Shown here piece by piece: positions 16,269-27,265 of a DNA stretch of 64,000 nucleotides. Both the position numbers and the translations under genes were made by a program. The first letter of the stretch is position 1, and each line of letters starts with the position of its first letter. Source of the DNA: Rhodobacterales bacterium (GTDB lineage Bacteria > Pseudomonadota > Alphaproteobacteria > Rhodobacterales > Rhodobacteraceae); contig PDRY01000023.1 in the NCBI GenBank assembly GCA_002748265.1, positions 1 to 64,000 of the forward strand, in the 5' to 3' direction. The notes below the pieces were generated by a model. The model worked only from the letters and a program-made list of their open reading frames with translations, did no database searches and had not been told where the DNA came from.

Positions 16269-17135
16269 ATGTCCCGCGCCGCATTGTCCTTCGAGTTCTT
16301 CCCGCCCAAGTCGCTGGAAGCGTCATTCCGTCTGTGGAACTGCATCACGACCCTCGAACACCTGGCGCCGGATTTCGTGTCGGTGACCTATGGCGCGGGC
16401 GGCACCACGCGCGAGTTGACGCATGAGGCGGTCGGCACGATCCACAAGACGACCGGGCTGAATGTCGCCGCGCATCTGACCTGCGTGGACGCAACGCGCG
16501 ATGAAACCCTGGCCATTGCCGAAGGCTATGCCGAAGCGGGCGTGACCCGCATCGTCGCGCTGCGGGGCGATCCGCCCAAAGGGCAGGGGCGCTTTGCGCC
16601 GCACCCGCAGGGCTTTTCCGGCGCGCCCGAGCTGGTGGGGGCGCTCGCGCGCAGCGGGCGGTTCGACATCGCCGTCGGCGCCTACCCGGAGCGGCATCCC
16701 GACGCGGGCTGTGCGCAGGACGATATCGACCAGCTCAAGCGCAAGATCGACGCCGGGGCCAGCACGGCCATCACCCAGTTCTTCTTTGAGCCGGAGACCT
16801 TCTTCCGCTTCCGCGACGCCTGCGTGAGCGCCGGGATCGACGCCACGATCATCCCCGGCATCCTGCCGGTGGAAAACTGGGCGGGCGTTCAGAAATTCGC
16901 GGCGATGTGCGGCACGGCGATCCCGCAGGTGGTCCGCGACGCCTTCGAAAACGCGACCGCGCAGGGATCAACGGACCTGTTGGCCACGGCCCTGGCGACC
17001 GAGCTCTGCGATGATCTGATGGAAGGCGGGGTGGAGCATTTGCATTTCTACACCCTCAACAAGCCCGAGCTGACCCGAGACGTGTGCCACGCGCTCGGCC
17101 TGGCGCCGGATCCGGCGCTGCATCAGGTCGCCTGA
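16269..17135 (+). CDS. metF: Methylenetetrahydrofolate reductase
   Basis: The 288-residue barrel enzyme reduces 5,10-methylene-THF to 5-methyl-THF using FAD, supplying methyl groups for methionine synthesis. Motifs include SFEFFPPKS with the catalytic glutamate, SVTYGAGGTTRE, HLTCVDATRDE, ALRGDPPKG, QFFFEPETFFRF and IPGILPVENW. ATG 16269 is preferred because AAGGAG lies 6 bases upstream and the family starts there; the frame is open further back only into the regulator spacer. Confidence 0.95.
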   Translation: MSRAALSFEFFPPKSLEASFRLWNCITTLEHLAPDFVSVTYGAGGTTRELTHEAVGTIHKTTGLNVAAHLTCVDATRDETLAIAEGYAEAGVTRIVALRGDPPKGQGRFAPHPQGFSGAPELVGALARSGRFDIAVGAYPERHPDAGCAQDDIDQLKRKIDAGASTAITQFFFEPETFFRFRDACVSAGIDATIIPGILPVENWAGVQKFAAMCGTAIPQVVRDAFENATAQGSTDLLATALATELCDDLMEGGVEHLHFYTLNKPELTRDVCHALGLAPDPALHQVA

Positions 17136-17373
17136 AATCCCGACGGTTTGCAGCCGCACCCGTGCGCCAAGATAGCCGCGCCATGACTTCTCTTTGTGAG
17201 CGCTGATCTGCACGCCGTGGACTTTGTGCATCTGGCCGGACAGGTGATTTAATTTCCGTGCCGGCGCCGATGACGCTTTGCTGCGCAATCACGCTCCGCA
17301 CCTTCTGGTCCAGATCGGTGCAATTGGGGCCGGGGCTCAGGTTATCTCCGTAGGTCAGAATCGCGACGAACAT
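17136..17373 (-). pseudogene. Uncertain small gene, apparently frameshifted
   Basis: A minus-strand ATG at 17373 (MFVAILTYGDNLS...) has a strong upstream ribosome-binding site, GAGGAAGGG. After about 42 codons the frame turns into improbable Arg/Pro-rich sequence. A neighbouring frame meanwhile reads plausibly as HLSGQMHKVHGVQISAHK and KSWRGYLGARVRLQTVGIS up to the metF end. This pattern suggests one small gene with a frameshift near 17250 or a decaying remnant. No family is recognised. The rest of the metF to molybdenum-hydroxylase gap (17374-17451) shows nothing distinct. Confidence 0.3.
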
Positions 17374-17451
17374 CCAAACCCTTCCTCAAATCTTGCTCCT
17401 GAGTGAACAAAGATTGAGGCTTAGGGATCGCTGCAAGCGTTTGATCCTGCG

Positions 17452-19725
17452 TTAGGTCTGGCGCAGCAATTCCCAAACGCGCTGCGGGGTCAGGGGCATG
17501 TCCACCTGGCGGATGCCGCGCTCCCAAAGGGCGTCCTGCACGGCGTTGGCCACGGCGCCCATGGCGCCCACGGTGCCTGCTTCGCCGCAGCCCTTCATGC
17601 CCATCGGATTTGCCGTGGATGGCACCGGATGGGACGTGAAGGACACCATCGGCATGTCCTCGGCGCGGGGCATGGCGTAGTCCATGAAGCTCGCGGTGAG
17701 AAGCTGGCCGGTCTCGTCATGGGCCGAGGCCTCCATGAGCACCTGACCCAGCCCCTGCGCGACCCCGCCATGGACCTGCCCTTCGGCCAGCAGCGGATTG
17801 ATGAGGTTGCCGAAATCATCGACGACCGTGTAGCGCACGACCTTGGTGGTGCCGGTCTCCGGGTCGATCTCGACCTCGGCCACATGGGCGCCGTTGGGGT
17901 AAGAGCGGCCGGGCAGCTTGGCTTTTGCCTCCTGCACCAGCAGATCGTCGCGCCCCTCCGCGCGGGCCATTGCGGCGACTTCGAGCATGGTGGGGCTCAG
18001 GTTGGAGCCTTCGATGCGGAACCGTTCATCATCGAATTGGACTTTTTCGACATCAACGCCTTCTTTCTCCGCCAGAAATCCGCTGAACGCTTGCAGAATC
18101 TCCGCCTTCACCGCGAGCGTCGCGTTGCTCTGCGTGGTGACCGAGCGTGACCCGCCCGTGCCGCCGCCGGTGGCGATCAGGTCGCTGTCACCCTGCACGA
18201 CCTCGATCTGATTGTACGGAATGCCGGTCTGATCGCTCAGGAATTTGGCATAGGCCGTCTCGTGCCCCTGTCCGTTGGACTGGGTGCCCACGAAGATTTT
18301 GGCACCGTCTTCCGCGAATTCCACGCGGGCGGTTTCCGATGGATCGCCTAGGATACTTTCGATGTAATAGGCCAGCCCCATGCCTCGCAGCTTGCCTTCC
18401 GCTTCGGATGCGGCCTTGCGCGCGGCAAAGCCGTCGCGGTCGGCGGCCTCGGCCACATGGGCCAGAAGGCGCGGGAAATCGCCCACGTCGTAAAGCTCCC
18501 CGGTGGCGGAGCGGTAGGGGAATTCGCGGATGAAGTTGCGCGCGCGCAGCTCCCACGGATCCACGCCCAGGCTGCGGGCGGCGTGATCCATCGCACGCTC
18601 CAGAGTATAGATCGCCTCGGGCCGTCCGGCGCCGCGGTAGGCATCGGTCGGGGTGGTGTTGGTGAAAATGCCGGTGCACTGATGCCAGGTCGTCTGGACA
18701 TCATAGGTGCCGGTGAGCACTTTTGCGAACAGCGTCGTCTGCATGGCCTGCCCGAAATTGTTCGAATAGGCGCCCATATTGACCGTGTTTTCAACTTTGT
18801 AGGCGGTGATCTTGTAATCCGCATCAAACCCCAGCGTCGCGCGTGAGGTCAGATCGCGCCCGGCATGGTCTGCCATCATCGTCTCGGCCCGGTCGGCCAT
18901 CCAGTGCACGGCGCGCTCCAGCTTGCGGGCGGCGACCGCGACCGCGACCGTTTCCGGGTAGGTCGGAGCCTTGACCCCGAAACCGCCGCCGACATCGGTG
19001 GTCATGGCGTGGATCTGGTCGGGCTCCATGCCGAGCAGCTTGGACAGGTCCGCCTTGGCCGCCCACACGCCCTGACCGTTGTAGTTCACATGAAGGCGCC
19101 CGTCCTCCATCCATGCGGTCGTGCCGCGCGGCTCCAGAGGGTTCACGATCACGCGGTGGTCTTCGATGTCGAGCGTGACCACATGGACTGAGGCGGCCAG
19201 AGCGGCGTCTGTCGCGGCCTCATCGCCCATGCCCCAGTCAAAGGCGACATTGCCGGGGGCAATATCGTGGATGTCGGGGCCGCCGGGCGCGCGGTCCATC
19301 TTCACCGGCAGATCGTCGATCTCCAGCTCGATCATCTCCATGGCGTCGCGGGCCTGGGCCAGTGTTTCGGCGACGATCAGGGCGATGGGCTCGCCCACAT
19401 AGCGCACCCGCTCTTTCGCCAGAATGGGGCGGTGGGGGCGGGCGCCCTTGGTGCCGTCGCGGTTGGGCACGGCGGCAGCGGACAGAACGCCGGTCACGCC
19501 TTCGTCCTCCATGCCCTGCGCCGTCAGGATCAGGTGCACGCCGGGCATGTCAGCCGCATCCGCCACATCGAGCGTGGTGATCTGTCCATGGGCCACGGGC
19601 GCGCGCAGCACCAGGGCGCGCAGCGCGCCATCGGGGCGCAGATCGTCGACATAGCGGCCTTCGCCGGTCAGGAACCGAATGTCCTCACGGCGGGTGATCG
19701 GCTGGCTTTTCCCAAACGGCTGCAT
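17452..19725 (-). CDS. Xanthine dehydrogenase/CoxL-type molybdopterin-binding subunit (orphan)
   Basis: The 757-residue large subunit of the molybdenum hydroxylase family has an N-terminal [20 protein letters not shown], the GGGFGVK Moco-binding motif, [10 protein letters not shown] and a C-terminal GCGEAGT containing the catalytic glutamate position. AYRGAGR rather than AYxCSFR marks it as a form II member, so CO oxidation is not implied; an aldehyde or N-heterocycle substrate is more likely. No [2Fe-2S] or FAD subunit gene is adjacent, so the partners must be elsewhere. The start at 19725 has AAGGAG upstream. Confidence 0.9.
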   Translation of the reverse strand: MQPFGKSQPITRREDIRFLTGEGRYVDDLRPDGALRALVLRAPVAHGQITTLDVADAADMPGVHLILTAQGMEDEGVTGVLSAAAVPNRDGTKGARPHRPILAKERVRYVGEPIALIVAETLAQARDAMEMIELEIDDLPVKMDRAPGGPDIHDIAPGNVAFDWGMGDEAATDAALAASVHVVTLDIEDHRVIVNPLEPRGTTAWMEDGRLHVNYNGQGVWAAKADLSKLLGMEPDQIHAMTTDVGGGFGVKAPTYPETVAVAVAARKLERAVHWMADRAETMMADHAGRDLTSRATLGFDADYKITAYKVENTVNMGAYSNNFGQAMQTTLFAKVLTGTYDVQTTWHQCTGIFTNTTPTDAYRGAGRPEAIYTLERAMDHAARSLGVDPWELRARNFIREFPYRSATGELYDVGDFPRLLAHVAEAADRDGFAARKAASEAEGKLRGMGLAYYIESILGDPSETARVEFAEDGAKIFVGTQSNGQGHETAYAKFLSDQTGIPYNQIEVVQGDSDLIATGGGTGGSRSVTTQSNATLAVKAEILQAFSGFLAEKEGVDVEKVQFDDERFRIEGSNLSPTMLEVAAMARAEGRDDLLVQEAKAKLPGRSYPNGAHVAEVEIDPETGTTKVVRYTVVDDFGNLINPLLAEGQVHGGVAQGLGQVLMEASAHDETGQLLTASFMDYAMPRAEDMPMVSFTSHPVPSTANPMGMKGCGEAGTVGAMGAVANAVQDALWERGIRQVDMPLTPQRVWELLRQT

Positions 19726-19844
19726 GGCTGGCTCCTTGCGCTGACTGCGCACACCCTAGCTGCGCGGGCGCGCTTGTCCAGCACGGGTCTTTTCCTTTCG
19801 CGGCCCCTTCGCTATCCCCGGCACAACGGACAAGGAGCCCCCCG

Positions 19845-22800
19845 ATGGCGATGGAAAAGACATTTCAAGCGAAAGAGGCCGAGGCCCGCATCTATGCAGC
19901 CTGGGAAGAGGCCGGCGCTTTCAAGGCCGGTGCGAACGCGAAACCGGGGGCAGAGACGTTCTCTGTCCTGCTGCCGCCGCCCAATGTGACGGGGTTCCTC
20001 CACGCGGGTCACGCTTTTAACCATACGCTTCAGGACATTCTGGTCCGCTGGCACCGGATGCGCGGGTTCGACACGCTTTGGCAGCCGGGCACGGACCACG
20101 CGGGCATCGCCACCCAGCTGGTCGTGGAGCGCAAGTTGGCGGAGGCCGGAGAGCCGGGCCGCCGCGATCTGGGCCGCGAGGCGTTTCTAGAGAAGGTCTG
20201 GGACTGGAAGGCCGAATCCGGCGGCATGATCCTGGAGCAGGACAAACGGCTTGGTTGCTCCATGGACTGGTCGCGCAACGCCTTCACCATGGACGAGAAT
20301 TTCCACGATGCGGTGATCCGCGTTTTCGTGGACATGTATGAAAAGGGCTTCATCTATCGCGGCAAGCGGCTGGTGAACTGGGACCCCCATTTTGAAACGG
20401 CGATCTCCGATCTCGAAGTTGAGAATGTGGAAGTCGATGGGCACATGTGGCACTTCAAATACCCGCTCGCGGGCGGGGCCACCTACACCTATGTTGAAAA
20501 AGATGAAGACGGGAATGTCGTGTTCGAAGAAGAGCGCGACTACATCTCCATCGCGACGACCCGGCCTGAAACGATGCTGGGCGATGGTGCCGTCGCTGTG
20601 CACCCCTCCGATGAGCGTTATGCGCCGATTGTGGGCCAGCTGTGCGAGATCCCCGTCGGCCCCAAGGAACACCGCCGCCTGATCCCGATCATCACCGATG
20701 ATTACCCCGATCCCGATTTCGGCTCGGGCGCGGTGAAGATCACCGGGGCGCATGACTTCAACGACTACGGCGTCGCCAAGCGCAACAACATCCCGCTCTA
20801 TGCCTTGATGGATACCCGTGGTCACATGCGGGCCGACGGGCTGCCCTATGAGGAGGCCGCGGCGCTCGCAGGAGCCATCGCGCGCGGTGAGGAAAAGGTG
20901 GGCGATATGTCCTCCGTCAACCTCGTCCCCGAAGAGCTGCGTGGGCTCGACCGCTACGAGGCCCGCAAAGCGGTGATCGAAGCGATCACCACCGAGGGGC
21001 TCGCCGTCATGGAGACGGTGACCGTCGAAGACGAAGACGGCACCCGCGAGGTGACGCGGCCATATGTCGAATCGAAAAAGATCATGCAGCCCTTCGGGGA
21101 CCGCTCGAAGGTCGTGATTGAGCCGATGCTCACCGATCAGTGGTTTGTCGATGCCGAAAAGGTCGTCGGCCCGGCGCTCGATGCGGTGCGCAATGGCGAT
21201 GTGAAGATCATCCCCGAAAGCGGCGAAAAGACCTATTATCATTGGCTTGAGAACATCGAGCCGTGGTGCATCTCGCGCCAGCTCTGGTGGGGGCACCAGA
21301 TCCCGGTGTGGTACGGTCTGGACCTGCACCGCGGCAATTTCCGCGACGAAGAGCAGGACGGCGCCCTTGATGAGGTGGAGCTGCTGCAGCTCTTCACAGA
21401 AGACCATCTTGTCCACGCCGGAGAGCGCCATCACGCCGCGCCCGATTTCGAGGCCGTCGCCGCGATGTTCCTCAAGGACAATGCGCCGCTGCCGACCCCG
21501 CTGGAAGCCGCCCGCGTGGTCGAAGTGGCCGACCGCCACGAGGCCGTCGCCGCCTTCGCCCGCAGCCTAGCCGATTATGCGGTGAACCAGGACCCGACCC
21601 ATCTGGTCTATCCCGTCTGGCGGGATCCGGATGTGCTCGACACTTGGTTCTCCTCTGGGCTCTGGCCCATCGGCACGCTCGGCTGGCCGACCGATCAGTG
21701 GGAGCAGGACCGCAAATATCACCCCACCAGTGTGCTGGTGACGGGGGCGGATATCCTGTTCTTCTGGGTCGCCCGGATGATGATGATGCAGCTCGCCGTG
21801 GTGGACGAAAAGCCGTTCGATACGGTCTATCTCCATGGGCTTGTGCGTGATGCCAAGGGCAAGAAGATGTCCAAGACCACCGGCAATGTCATCGACCCGC
21901 TTGATATCGTCGACGAATTCGGCGCCGACGCGCTGCGGTTCACCAATGCGGCCATGGCCTCCATCGGCGGGGCGCTCAAGCTCGATATGGACCGGATCAA
22001 GGGCTACCGGAACTTCGGCACGAAGCTGTGGAACGCCTGCCGCTTTGCGGAGATGAACGGCGTCTTTGATGTGACCCCGGCGACCGGGGCCAAGGCCGCC
22101 GTCAACCGTTGGATCCTGTTCGAGACCGCCAAGGTCCGCGAAGAGGTGGACGCCGCGCTCAAGGCCTATCGTTTCAACGACGCTGCGCTCAGCCTGTATG
22201 CGTTCGTCTGGGGCAAGGTCTGCGACTGGTATGTCGAGCTGTCCAAGCCGCTTTTGCAGGGCGACGATGCCGAGGCGAAGGCGGAAACTCAGGCCGTGAT
22301 GGGCTGGGTTCTCGACCGCTGTCTGATGATGCTGCACCCGTTCATGCCGTTCATCACCGAAGAGCTGTGGGGCACCCTGCGGGACCGGCCCGCTCTGCTG
22401 GCCGTGTCCGACTGGCCCGAGGACAACATGTCCGATTTCACCGATGACGCCGCCCATGCGGAAATGTCCTGGGTGATCGCCATGATCGAAGGCGTCCGCT
22501 CCGCCCGTGCGCAGATGAACGTGCCCGCCGGGCTCTATGTGCCGATCCTGCGGCTGGAGGGCGATGATGCCTCGCGCGCGGCTTGGGCCGCCAACGAGGT
22601 GATGATCAAGCGGCTCGCCCGGATCGACAGCCTGGAGGATGCCGCGAGCGCGCCCAAGGGCTCCATGACCGTCGCAACCCCCGGCGCGACCTTCGCGCTG
22701 CCGCTGGCGGACATCATCGACGTGAGCGCCGAAAAGGCCAGAATTTCCAAAAATCTGGTCAAAACGGAGAAGGAAGCGATGGGCCTGCGCAAGCGGCTGG

Positions 22801-22928
22801 ACAATCCCAAGTTCCGGGCCAATGCCGACGACGATGTCGTGGCGGAGGCCGAAGCGAACCTCGCCGCCCGCGAAGCCGAGATTGCCCAGCTTTCCACGGC
22901 GCTTGAACGGCTCGAAGAGATCGACTGA
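19845..22928 (+). CDS. valS: Valyl-tRNA synthetase
   Basis: The 1027-residue class Ia synthetase charges tRNA-Val with editing of threonine. The N-terminus shows [14 protein letters not shown] (HIGH box). A CP1 editing domain includes [10 protein letters not shown]. The tungsten-like [11 protein letters not shown] and [13 protein letters not shown] segments and KKMSKTTGN (KMSKS box, near residue 675) follow. The C-terminus has the helical/coiled-coil arm ([17 protein letters not shown]). It is somewhat longer than E. coli ValS (951) because of extra sequence between HQIPVWYG and [15 protein letters not shown] precedes the ATG. Confidence 0.97.
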   Translation: MAMEKTFQAKEAEARIYAAWEEAGAFKAGANAKPGAETFSVLLPPPNVTGFLHAGHAFNHTLQDILVRWHRMRGFDTLWQPGTDHAGIATQLVVERKLAEAGEPGRRDLGREAFLEKVWDWKAESGGMILEQDKRLGCSMDWSRNAFTMDENFHDAVIRVFVDMYEKGFIYRGKRLVNWDPHFETAISDLEVENVEVDGHMWHFKYPLAGGATYTYVEKDEDGNVVFEEERDYISIATTRPETMLGDGAVAVHPSDERYAPIVGQLCEIPVGPKEHRRLIPIITDDYPDPDFGSGAVKITGAHDFNDYGVAKRNNIPLYALMDTRGHMRADGLPYEEAAALAGAIARGEEKVGDMSSVNLVPEELRGLDRYEARKAVIEAITTEGLAVMETVTVEDEDGTREVTRPYVESKKIMQPFGDRSKVVIEPMLTDQWFVDAEKVVGPALDAVRNGDVKIIPESGEKTYYHWLENIEPWCISRQLWWGHQIPVWYGLDLHRGNFRDEEQDGALDEVELLQLFTEDHLVHAGERHHAAPDFEAVAAMFLKDNAPLPTPLEAARVVEVADRHEAVAAFARSLADYAVNQDPTHLVYPVWRDPDVLDTWFSSGLWPIGTLGWPTDQWEQDRKYHPTSVLVTGADILFFWVARMMMMQLAVVDEKPFDTVYLHGLVRDAKGKKMSKTTGNVIDPLDIVDEFGADALRFTNAAMASIGGALKLDMDRIKGYRNFGTKLWNACRFAEMNGVFDVTPATGAKAAVNRWILFETAKVREEVDAALKAYRFNDAALSLYAFVWGKVCDWYVELSKPLLQGDDAEAKAETQAVMGWVLDRCLMMLHPFMPFITEELWGTLRDRPALLAVSDWPEDNMSDFTDDAAHAEMSWVIAMIEGVRSARAQMNVPAGLYVPILRLEGDDASRAAWAANEVMIKRLARIDSLEDAASAPKGSMTVATPGATFALPLADIIDVSAEKARISKNLVKTEKEAMGLRKRLDNPKFRANADDDVVAEAEANLAAREAEIAQLSTALERLEEID

Positions 22929-22948
22929 CCACGCCGTCGTGGTGGTTT

Positions 22949-22972
22949 CCCCGCCGGGGGGCTCCGGCGGGG
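22949..22972. terminator. GC hairpin between convergent valS and LysM gene
   Basis: CCCCGCCGG (22949-22957) and CCGGCGGGG (22964-22972) form a perfect 9-bp stem with a 6-base loop in the 51-base convergent gap. There is no T-run, so termination efficiency is uncertain. Confidence 0.5.
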
Positions 22973-22979
22973 CGGCGCG

Positions 22980-23492
22980 CTACATATCCGTGCAGCGCTG
23001 CGCCGTGATCGCGCGATCGGGCAGGGTCAGGGTGATCTCTCCCGGCTGCCACGCCAGAAGGGCGGAGCGGTTGGCGACAGGCTCTCCTTCGGCATTGCAC
23101 TCTGTCAGCTCCAGTCCGATCTGCCCGTCTCCCTGATGGCGGGCGGCAATGGTGCAGGCGGTTTCGCCGATGGAAATCCGATCAAAATCAATGGATAGGA
23201 TCAGATCGGTGCCGATGCAGCTGCCGCCGGGCGCATAGTCCCCCGTAATCGCCGCCCAGCCGCCTCCGGCAGAGGGCACGTCCTGTGCCGTGGTGCCAAG
23301 AACCACGATCTGAGCGGGCGTCAGATCGCCAAGGCCCGGGTTGAGCCGCTGCAGTGTCCCAAGTTCCACATCGCAGCGATGCGCGATGGTGGCCAGATCG
23401 TCGCCCGGCTCGACCGCCTCATAGAGGCCGCAGGGGCCCGCAAATGAAACCAGCGGGGTGCCGCACAGCGCGGCGGCAAGAAGAAATCGCAT
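22980..23492 (-). CDS. Exported LysM-like domain protein
   Basis: The 170-residue protein has a signal peptide (cleavage near VSFAG) followed by a LysM-like module (YEAVEPGDDLATIAHRC and LGTLQRLNPGL, about residues 24-55). The C-terminal half (about residues 80-170) is beta-rich with paired cysteines and of unknown family. LysM modules bind peptidoglycan, so a periplasmic cell-wall role is likely. It lies downstream of parE in the same direction with about 50 bases between, possibly co-transcribed. Confidence 0.65.
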   Translation of the reverse strand: MRFLLAAALCGTPLVSFAGPCGLYEAVEPGDDLATIAHRCDVELGTLQRLNPGLGDLTPAQIVVLGTTAQDVPSAGGGWAAITGDYAPGGSCIGTDLILSIDFDRISIGETACTIAARHQGDGQIGLELTECNAEGEPVANRSALLAWQPGEITLTLPDRAITAQRCTDM

Positions 23493-23543
23493 CGAAAAGA
23501 CCTGTCGTGATGAATGTCGTCACCACGATGGCAGACGCGGTCC

Positions 23544-25502
23544 TTACACGTCCAGCTCTTCGACGAAGCGCGCGTTTTCCTGGATGTACTGGAACCGCAT
23601 CTCGGGCTTCTTGCCCATGAGCCGTTCCACCAGATCGCCGGTCTCGCCCGGCTCGTCCTCGTCGATGGAGACGCGGATCAGGGTGCGCGTGGCCGGATCC
23701 ATCGTCGTGTCCTTGAGGTCCTTGGCGTCCATTTCGCCCAGACCCTTGAACCGCTGCACGTCGATCTTGCCCTTACCGCCCAGGCCCCGCTCCAGCAGCG
23801 CGTCCTTTTCGGCGTCGTCCGCGACATAGATCCGCCGCGCACCTTGCGTCAGGCGATAAAGCGGCGGGCAGGCCAGATAAAGATGCCCGGCGTCGATCAG
23901 GGGCCGCATCTGGGTGAAGAAGAACGTCATCAAAAGCGCCGCGATATGGGCGCCGTCGACATCGGCATCGGTCATGATAATGACCTTGTCGTAGCGCAGG
24001 TCATCTAGGTTGAATTTCGTCCCCAGCCCGGTGCCAAGCGCCTGGGTCAGGTCGTTGATTTCCTGGTTCGATCCCAGCTTGCTGGACGCTGCGCCCAGAA
24101 CGTTGAGGATCTTGCCGCGCAGGGGCAGCAGCGCCTGCGTCTTGCGGTCCCGCGCCATTTTGGCGCTGCCGCCCGCGCTGTCACCCTCGACGATGAACAG
24201 TTCGGTCCCGTCGCGGGCGCTGTTCGAACAATCCACCAGCTTGCCCGGCAGGCGCAGTTTCTTGGTGGCGGATTTGCGCGCGGTTTCTTTTTCCTGGCGG
24301 CGGCGCAGGCGCTCTTCGGCGCGCAGCACGAGGAAATCCAGGATCGCCCCGGCCGCTTTCGGATCCCCGGCGAGCCAGTTGTCGAAATGATCGCGCACCG
24401 CGCCTTCGACCAGCCGCTGGGCTTCGGTCGTGGCCAGACGGTCCTTGGTCTGGCCGACGAATTCGGGCTCGCGGATGAAACAGGAGACAAGCGCGCAGCC
24501 GCCGGTGATCAGATCCTCGCGGGTGATCTGCGCGGCCTTGCGGTTATTGGCCAGCTCTCCGTAGGCTTTCACGCCCTTCAGGATCGCGGCCCAGAACCCA
24601 GATTCGTGGGTGCCGCCTTCGGGGGTGGGCACAGTGTTGCAGTAGCTTTGGATGAAGCCATCGCGCGAGGGCGTCCAGTTGATCGCCCATTCCACCTTGC
24701 CGGGGACGTTGAATTTCTCCTGGAACTCGACGACGCCAGCGAACGGCTTTTCCGAATAGGTCGTGGCGGTCCCGAGCGTTTCGCCCAGATAGTCGGCCAG
24801 CCCGCCGGGGAAGTGGAAGGTCGCCTCTACCGGGGTCTCGCCGTCGTCGATTTCAGATTTCCAGCGGATCTCCACGCCGGAAAACAGATAGGCCTTGGAG
24901 CGCACCATCTTCAAAAGCCGCGCAGGCTTCATCTTGTGCGATCCAAAGATTTCGGGATCGGCGTGGAAGGTCACCGTGGTCCCGCGCCGGTTCGGTGCCG
25001 CGCCGACCTTTTCAACCGGGCCCAGCGGTTTGCCGCGGGAGAACCGCTGCTCCACCAGCTCGCGGTTGCGGGCGACCTGCACGACCATGCTGTCGGACAG
25101 CGCGTTCACCACCGACGCGCCCACGCCGTGCAACCCGCCTGAGGTCTCATAGGCCTTGCCCGAGAATTTCCCGCCCGCATGCAGCGTGCACAAGATCACC
25201 TCAAGGGCGGATTTTCCGGGGAATTTCGGGTGGGGATCGGTCGGGATGCCGCGCCCGTTGTCGCGCACGGTGACGGAGTGGTCGGCGTTCAGCTCCACTT
25301 CGATGCGGTTGGCGTGGCCCGCAACGGCTTCGTCCATGGAGTTGTCGAGGATCTCGGCCACCATGTGATGCAGCGCGCGGTCATCGGTGCCGCCGATATA
25401 CATGCCGGGGCGCTTGCGCACGGGCTCCAGCCCCTCCAGCACTTCGATGGAGGAGGCGTCGTAGTCGGTCGCATCGTCTTGCGCGAGAAGATCGTCAGCC
25501 AT
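23544..25502 (-). CDS. parE: DNA topoisomerase IV subunit B
   Basis: The 652-residue ATPase subunit of topoisomerase IV, with ParC, decatenates daughter chromosomes. It shows the GHKL ATP-binding motifs (EILDNSMDEA, VRDNGRGIPTD, GGLHGVGASVVNALS), the TOPRIM region (LFIVEGDSAGGSAK and MTDADVDGAHI) and a C-terminal RFKGLGEMD motif. These and the lack of a GyrB-type insertion point to ParE rather than GyrB. ATG 25502 (MADDLLAQ) is preferred over ATG 25511. It is divergent from the DUF1007 gene. Confidence 0.95.
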   Translation of the reverse strand: MADDLLAQDDATDYDASSIEVLEGLEPVRKRPGMYIGGTDDRALHHMVAEILDNSMDEAVAGHANRIEVELNADHSVTVRDNGRGIPTDPHPKFPGKSALEVILCTLHAGGKFSGKAYETSGGLHGVGASVVNALSDSMVVQVARNRELVEQRFSRGKPLGPVEKVGAAPNRRGTTVTFHADPEIFGSHKMKPARLLKMVRSKAYLFSGVEIRWKSEIDDGETPVEATFHFPGGLADYLGETLGTATTYSEKPFAGVVEFQEKFNVPGKVEWAINWTPSRDGFIQSYCNTVPTPEGGTHESGFWAAILKGVKAYGELANNRKAAQITREDLITGGCALVSCFIREPEFVGQTKDRLATTEAQRLVEGAVRDHFDNWLAGDPKAAGAILDFLVLRAEERLRRRQEKETARKSATKKLRLPGKLVDCSNSARDGTELFIVEGDSAGGSAKMARDRKTQALLPLRGKILNVLGAASSKLGSNQEINDLTQALGTGLGTKFNLDDLRYDKVIIMTDADVDGAHIAALLMTFFFTQMRPLIDAGHLYLACPPLYRLTQGARRIYVADDAEKDALLERGLGGKGKIDVQRFKGLGEMDAKDLKDTTMDPATRTLIRVSIDEDEPGETGDLVERLMGKKPEMRFQYIQENARFVEELDV

Positions 25503-25678
25503 GGGTGGCACCGCTCGGTTTTCTTGGTTGGCGATTGTTATGCCACTCTCGGGCGGGCAGGGAAACCGGATAGTGAGCCTTTGCGTGCGACGGGCGCCAC
25601 ATCTGGGGTTTGGCGGGGGCGCGCCGATGCGTCAGATTGGCGGTTGCATGGCGGAGAGCGGCGCCTAAAGTGGCCGCC

Positions 25679-26323
25679 ATGTTGCGCCTTTTTGCTCTCC
25701 CGATCTGTCTCTGCGCATCGCCCCTCGCGGCGCATCCGCATATCTTTATCGACACAACCGTGGAGTTGGTGATCGAAGACGGCCAGCTTGCCGCCGTGCG
25801 GATGGAGTGGCTGTATGACGACCTTTTTTCGCTGCTTCTGGCGGAGGATATGGGGTTGGATCAGGATGCGGACGGGTCTTTGCAACCGGCGGAAGCTGCG
25901 GTTTTGTCCCGCCGGGTGACGGACTGGCCGCCCGGCTATGACGGGGCGCTGCATGTGCGTCAGGGGGGGCGAGACCTGGCCTTGGGTCCGCCGCAATCGC
26001 ACCGCGCGGATTTCGTGGACGGCCGGATGGTCGAGCTGTTGACCCGCCGCATCGATGGGCCTGTGGATTTTAACGTGCCGGTGGAAGTGATGATCTATGA
26101 GCCGGAGTATTACTCCGCCTATGATTTGATCGCGCCGGTCTCCGTGACCGGGGCGGGGGCTGAGGGGTGCACGGCAAGCATCGTGCGGCCCGACATTTAC
26201 GCGGCTCAGAAAGAGGTCGAAGATATGATCGGCCGTTTGCCGGAAGAGGTCTCCCCGGAAGAGGCGTTTCCGGCGGTGGGACATAAGTTCTCCGACCGGG
26301 TCGTTGTGACATGCGCGCGCTAG
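25679..26323 (+). CDS. DUF1007 periplasmic protein of a metal transport pair
   Basis: The 214-residue exported protein has a signal peptide followed immediately by [14 protein letters not shown], the conserved His-rich start of DUF1007 proteins. An [17 protein letters not shown] segment looks like an acidic metal-binding loop. DUF1007 genes usually precede NicO/RcnA-type nickel-cobalt transporters, as here. The two genes overlap by 13 bases, implying coupled translation. It may capture or hand over the metal in the periplasm. The family call is good; the exact role is inferred. Confidence 0.8.
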   Translation: MLRLFALPICLCASPLAAHPHIFIDTTVELVIEDGQLAAVRMEWLYDDLFSLLLAEDMGLDQDADGSLQPAEAAVLSRRVTDWPPGYDGALHVRQGGRDLALGPPQSHRADFVDGRMVELLTRRIDGPVDFNVPVEVMIYEPEYYSAYDLIAPVSVTGAGAEGCTASIVRPDIYAAQKEVEDMIGRLPEEVSPEEAFPAVGHKFSDRVVVTCAR

Positions 26324-27264
26324 GGTGGCTGCTGCTGGCGGGCGTTCTGGCGCTTGCGGTCTGGCTGTGGGGCTTTGATGGCGCCGACCGGATCGCTTTG
26401 CGCGCGGCGGAGGGGCAGCGCGATGTGCAAAACGCCATGGCCGGAAGCCTGCGGGCGCTCAAGCGGGGGGAGCCGGGGGCTCTCGCTGCGCTGTGGGGGC
26501 TGTGCTTTGCCTACGGGTTCTTTCACGCGGCGGGGCCGGGGCATGGCAAGCTTGTGATCGGCGGCTATGGCGTGGCGGAGCGCGTGCCGATGGTGCGGCT
26601 GGCGGGGCTTGCCCTGGCGTCGAGCCTCGCGCAGGCCGCGACGGCGGTGATGCTGGTCTATGCCGGGGTGCTGCTGCTGGGCTGGAGCCGGGAGCGGATG
26701 CAGGGCATCGCGGATGACTGGATGGCGCCTGTGAGCTACGGGCTGATCGCCATCGTGGGCGTGTGGCTTTTGTGGCGCGGGCTGCGCAGTTTCCGGATCA
26801 ACCGGGCACAATCGGTTCCGGAGGGCCATGACCACGATCACGACCATGCGCATGATCATCACGATCATCACCATGACCACAGCCATGAGGGCGAGGTTTG
26901 CCCCAGTTGCGGGCACGCCCATGGCCCCAGCCTCGAACAGGCCGCGTCCGTGCATTCGCTGCGGGATGCGGTGGCGGTGATTGGATCGGTCGCCGTGCGG
27001 CCCTGCACCGGTGCTCTGTTTTTGCTGATCCTCACATGGCGCATGGGGATCGACATGGCGGGGATCGTCGGGGCCTTTATCATGGGGCTTGGGACCGCGA
27101 GTGTGACGGTGCTCGTTGCGGTTCTGTCCGTCCTGTTTCGCGAGAGTCTCGCGGCGCGCGCGGGCTCTGCCGCTGCGGCACGGCGCCTTGCCGCGCTGAT
27201 CGAAATCTCTGCCGGGGCGGTGATTGCGGTTATCGCGGTGCAGCTCATGCTGCGGGCGCTCTGA
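26311..27264 (+). CDS. NicO/RcnA-type nickel-cobalt transporter
   Basis: The 317-residue inner-membrane protein has about six helices, with the [18 protein letters not shown] motif of the NiCoT/NicO family. A cytosolic loop at residues about 173-192 is almost entirely His and Asp, followed by [10 protein letters not shown] second conserved segment reads [16 protein letters not shown]. Such proteins export or import Ni2+/Co2+. No urease or hydrogenase genes are near, so efflux/homeostasis seems as likely as uptake. It ends one base from the convergent MarR gene. Confidence 0.87.
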   Translation: MRALGWLLLAGVLALAVWLWGFDGADRIALRAAEGQRDVQNAMAGSLRALKRGEPGALAALWGLCFAYGFFHAAGPGHGKLVIGGYGVAERVPMVRLAGLALASSLAQAATAVMLVYAGVLLLGWSRERMQGIADDWMAPVSYGLIAIVGVWLLWRGLRSFRINRAQSVPEGHDHDHDHAHDHHDHHHDHSHEGEVCPSCGHAHGPSLEQAASVHSLRDAVAVIGSVAVRPCTGALFLLILTWRMGIDMAGIVGAFIMGLGTASVTVLVAVLSVLFRESLAARAGSAAAARRLAALIEISAGAVIAVIAVQLMLRAL

Positions 27265-27265
27265 G

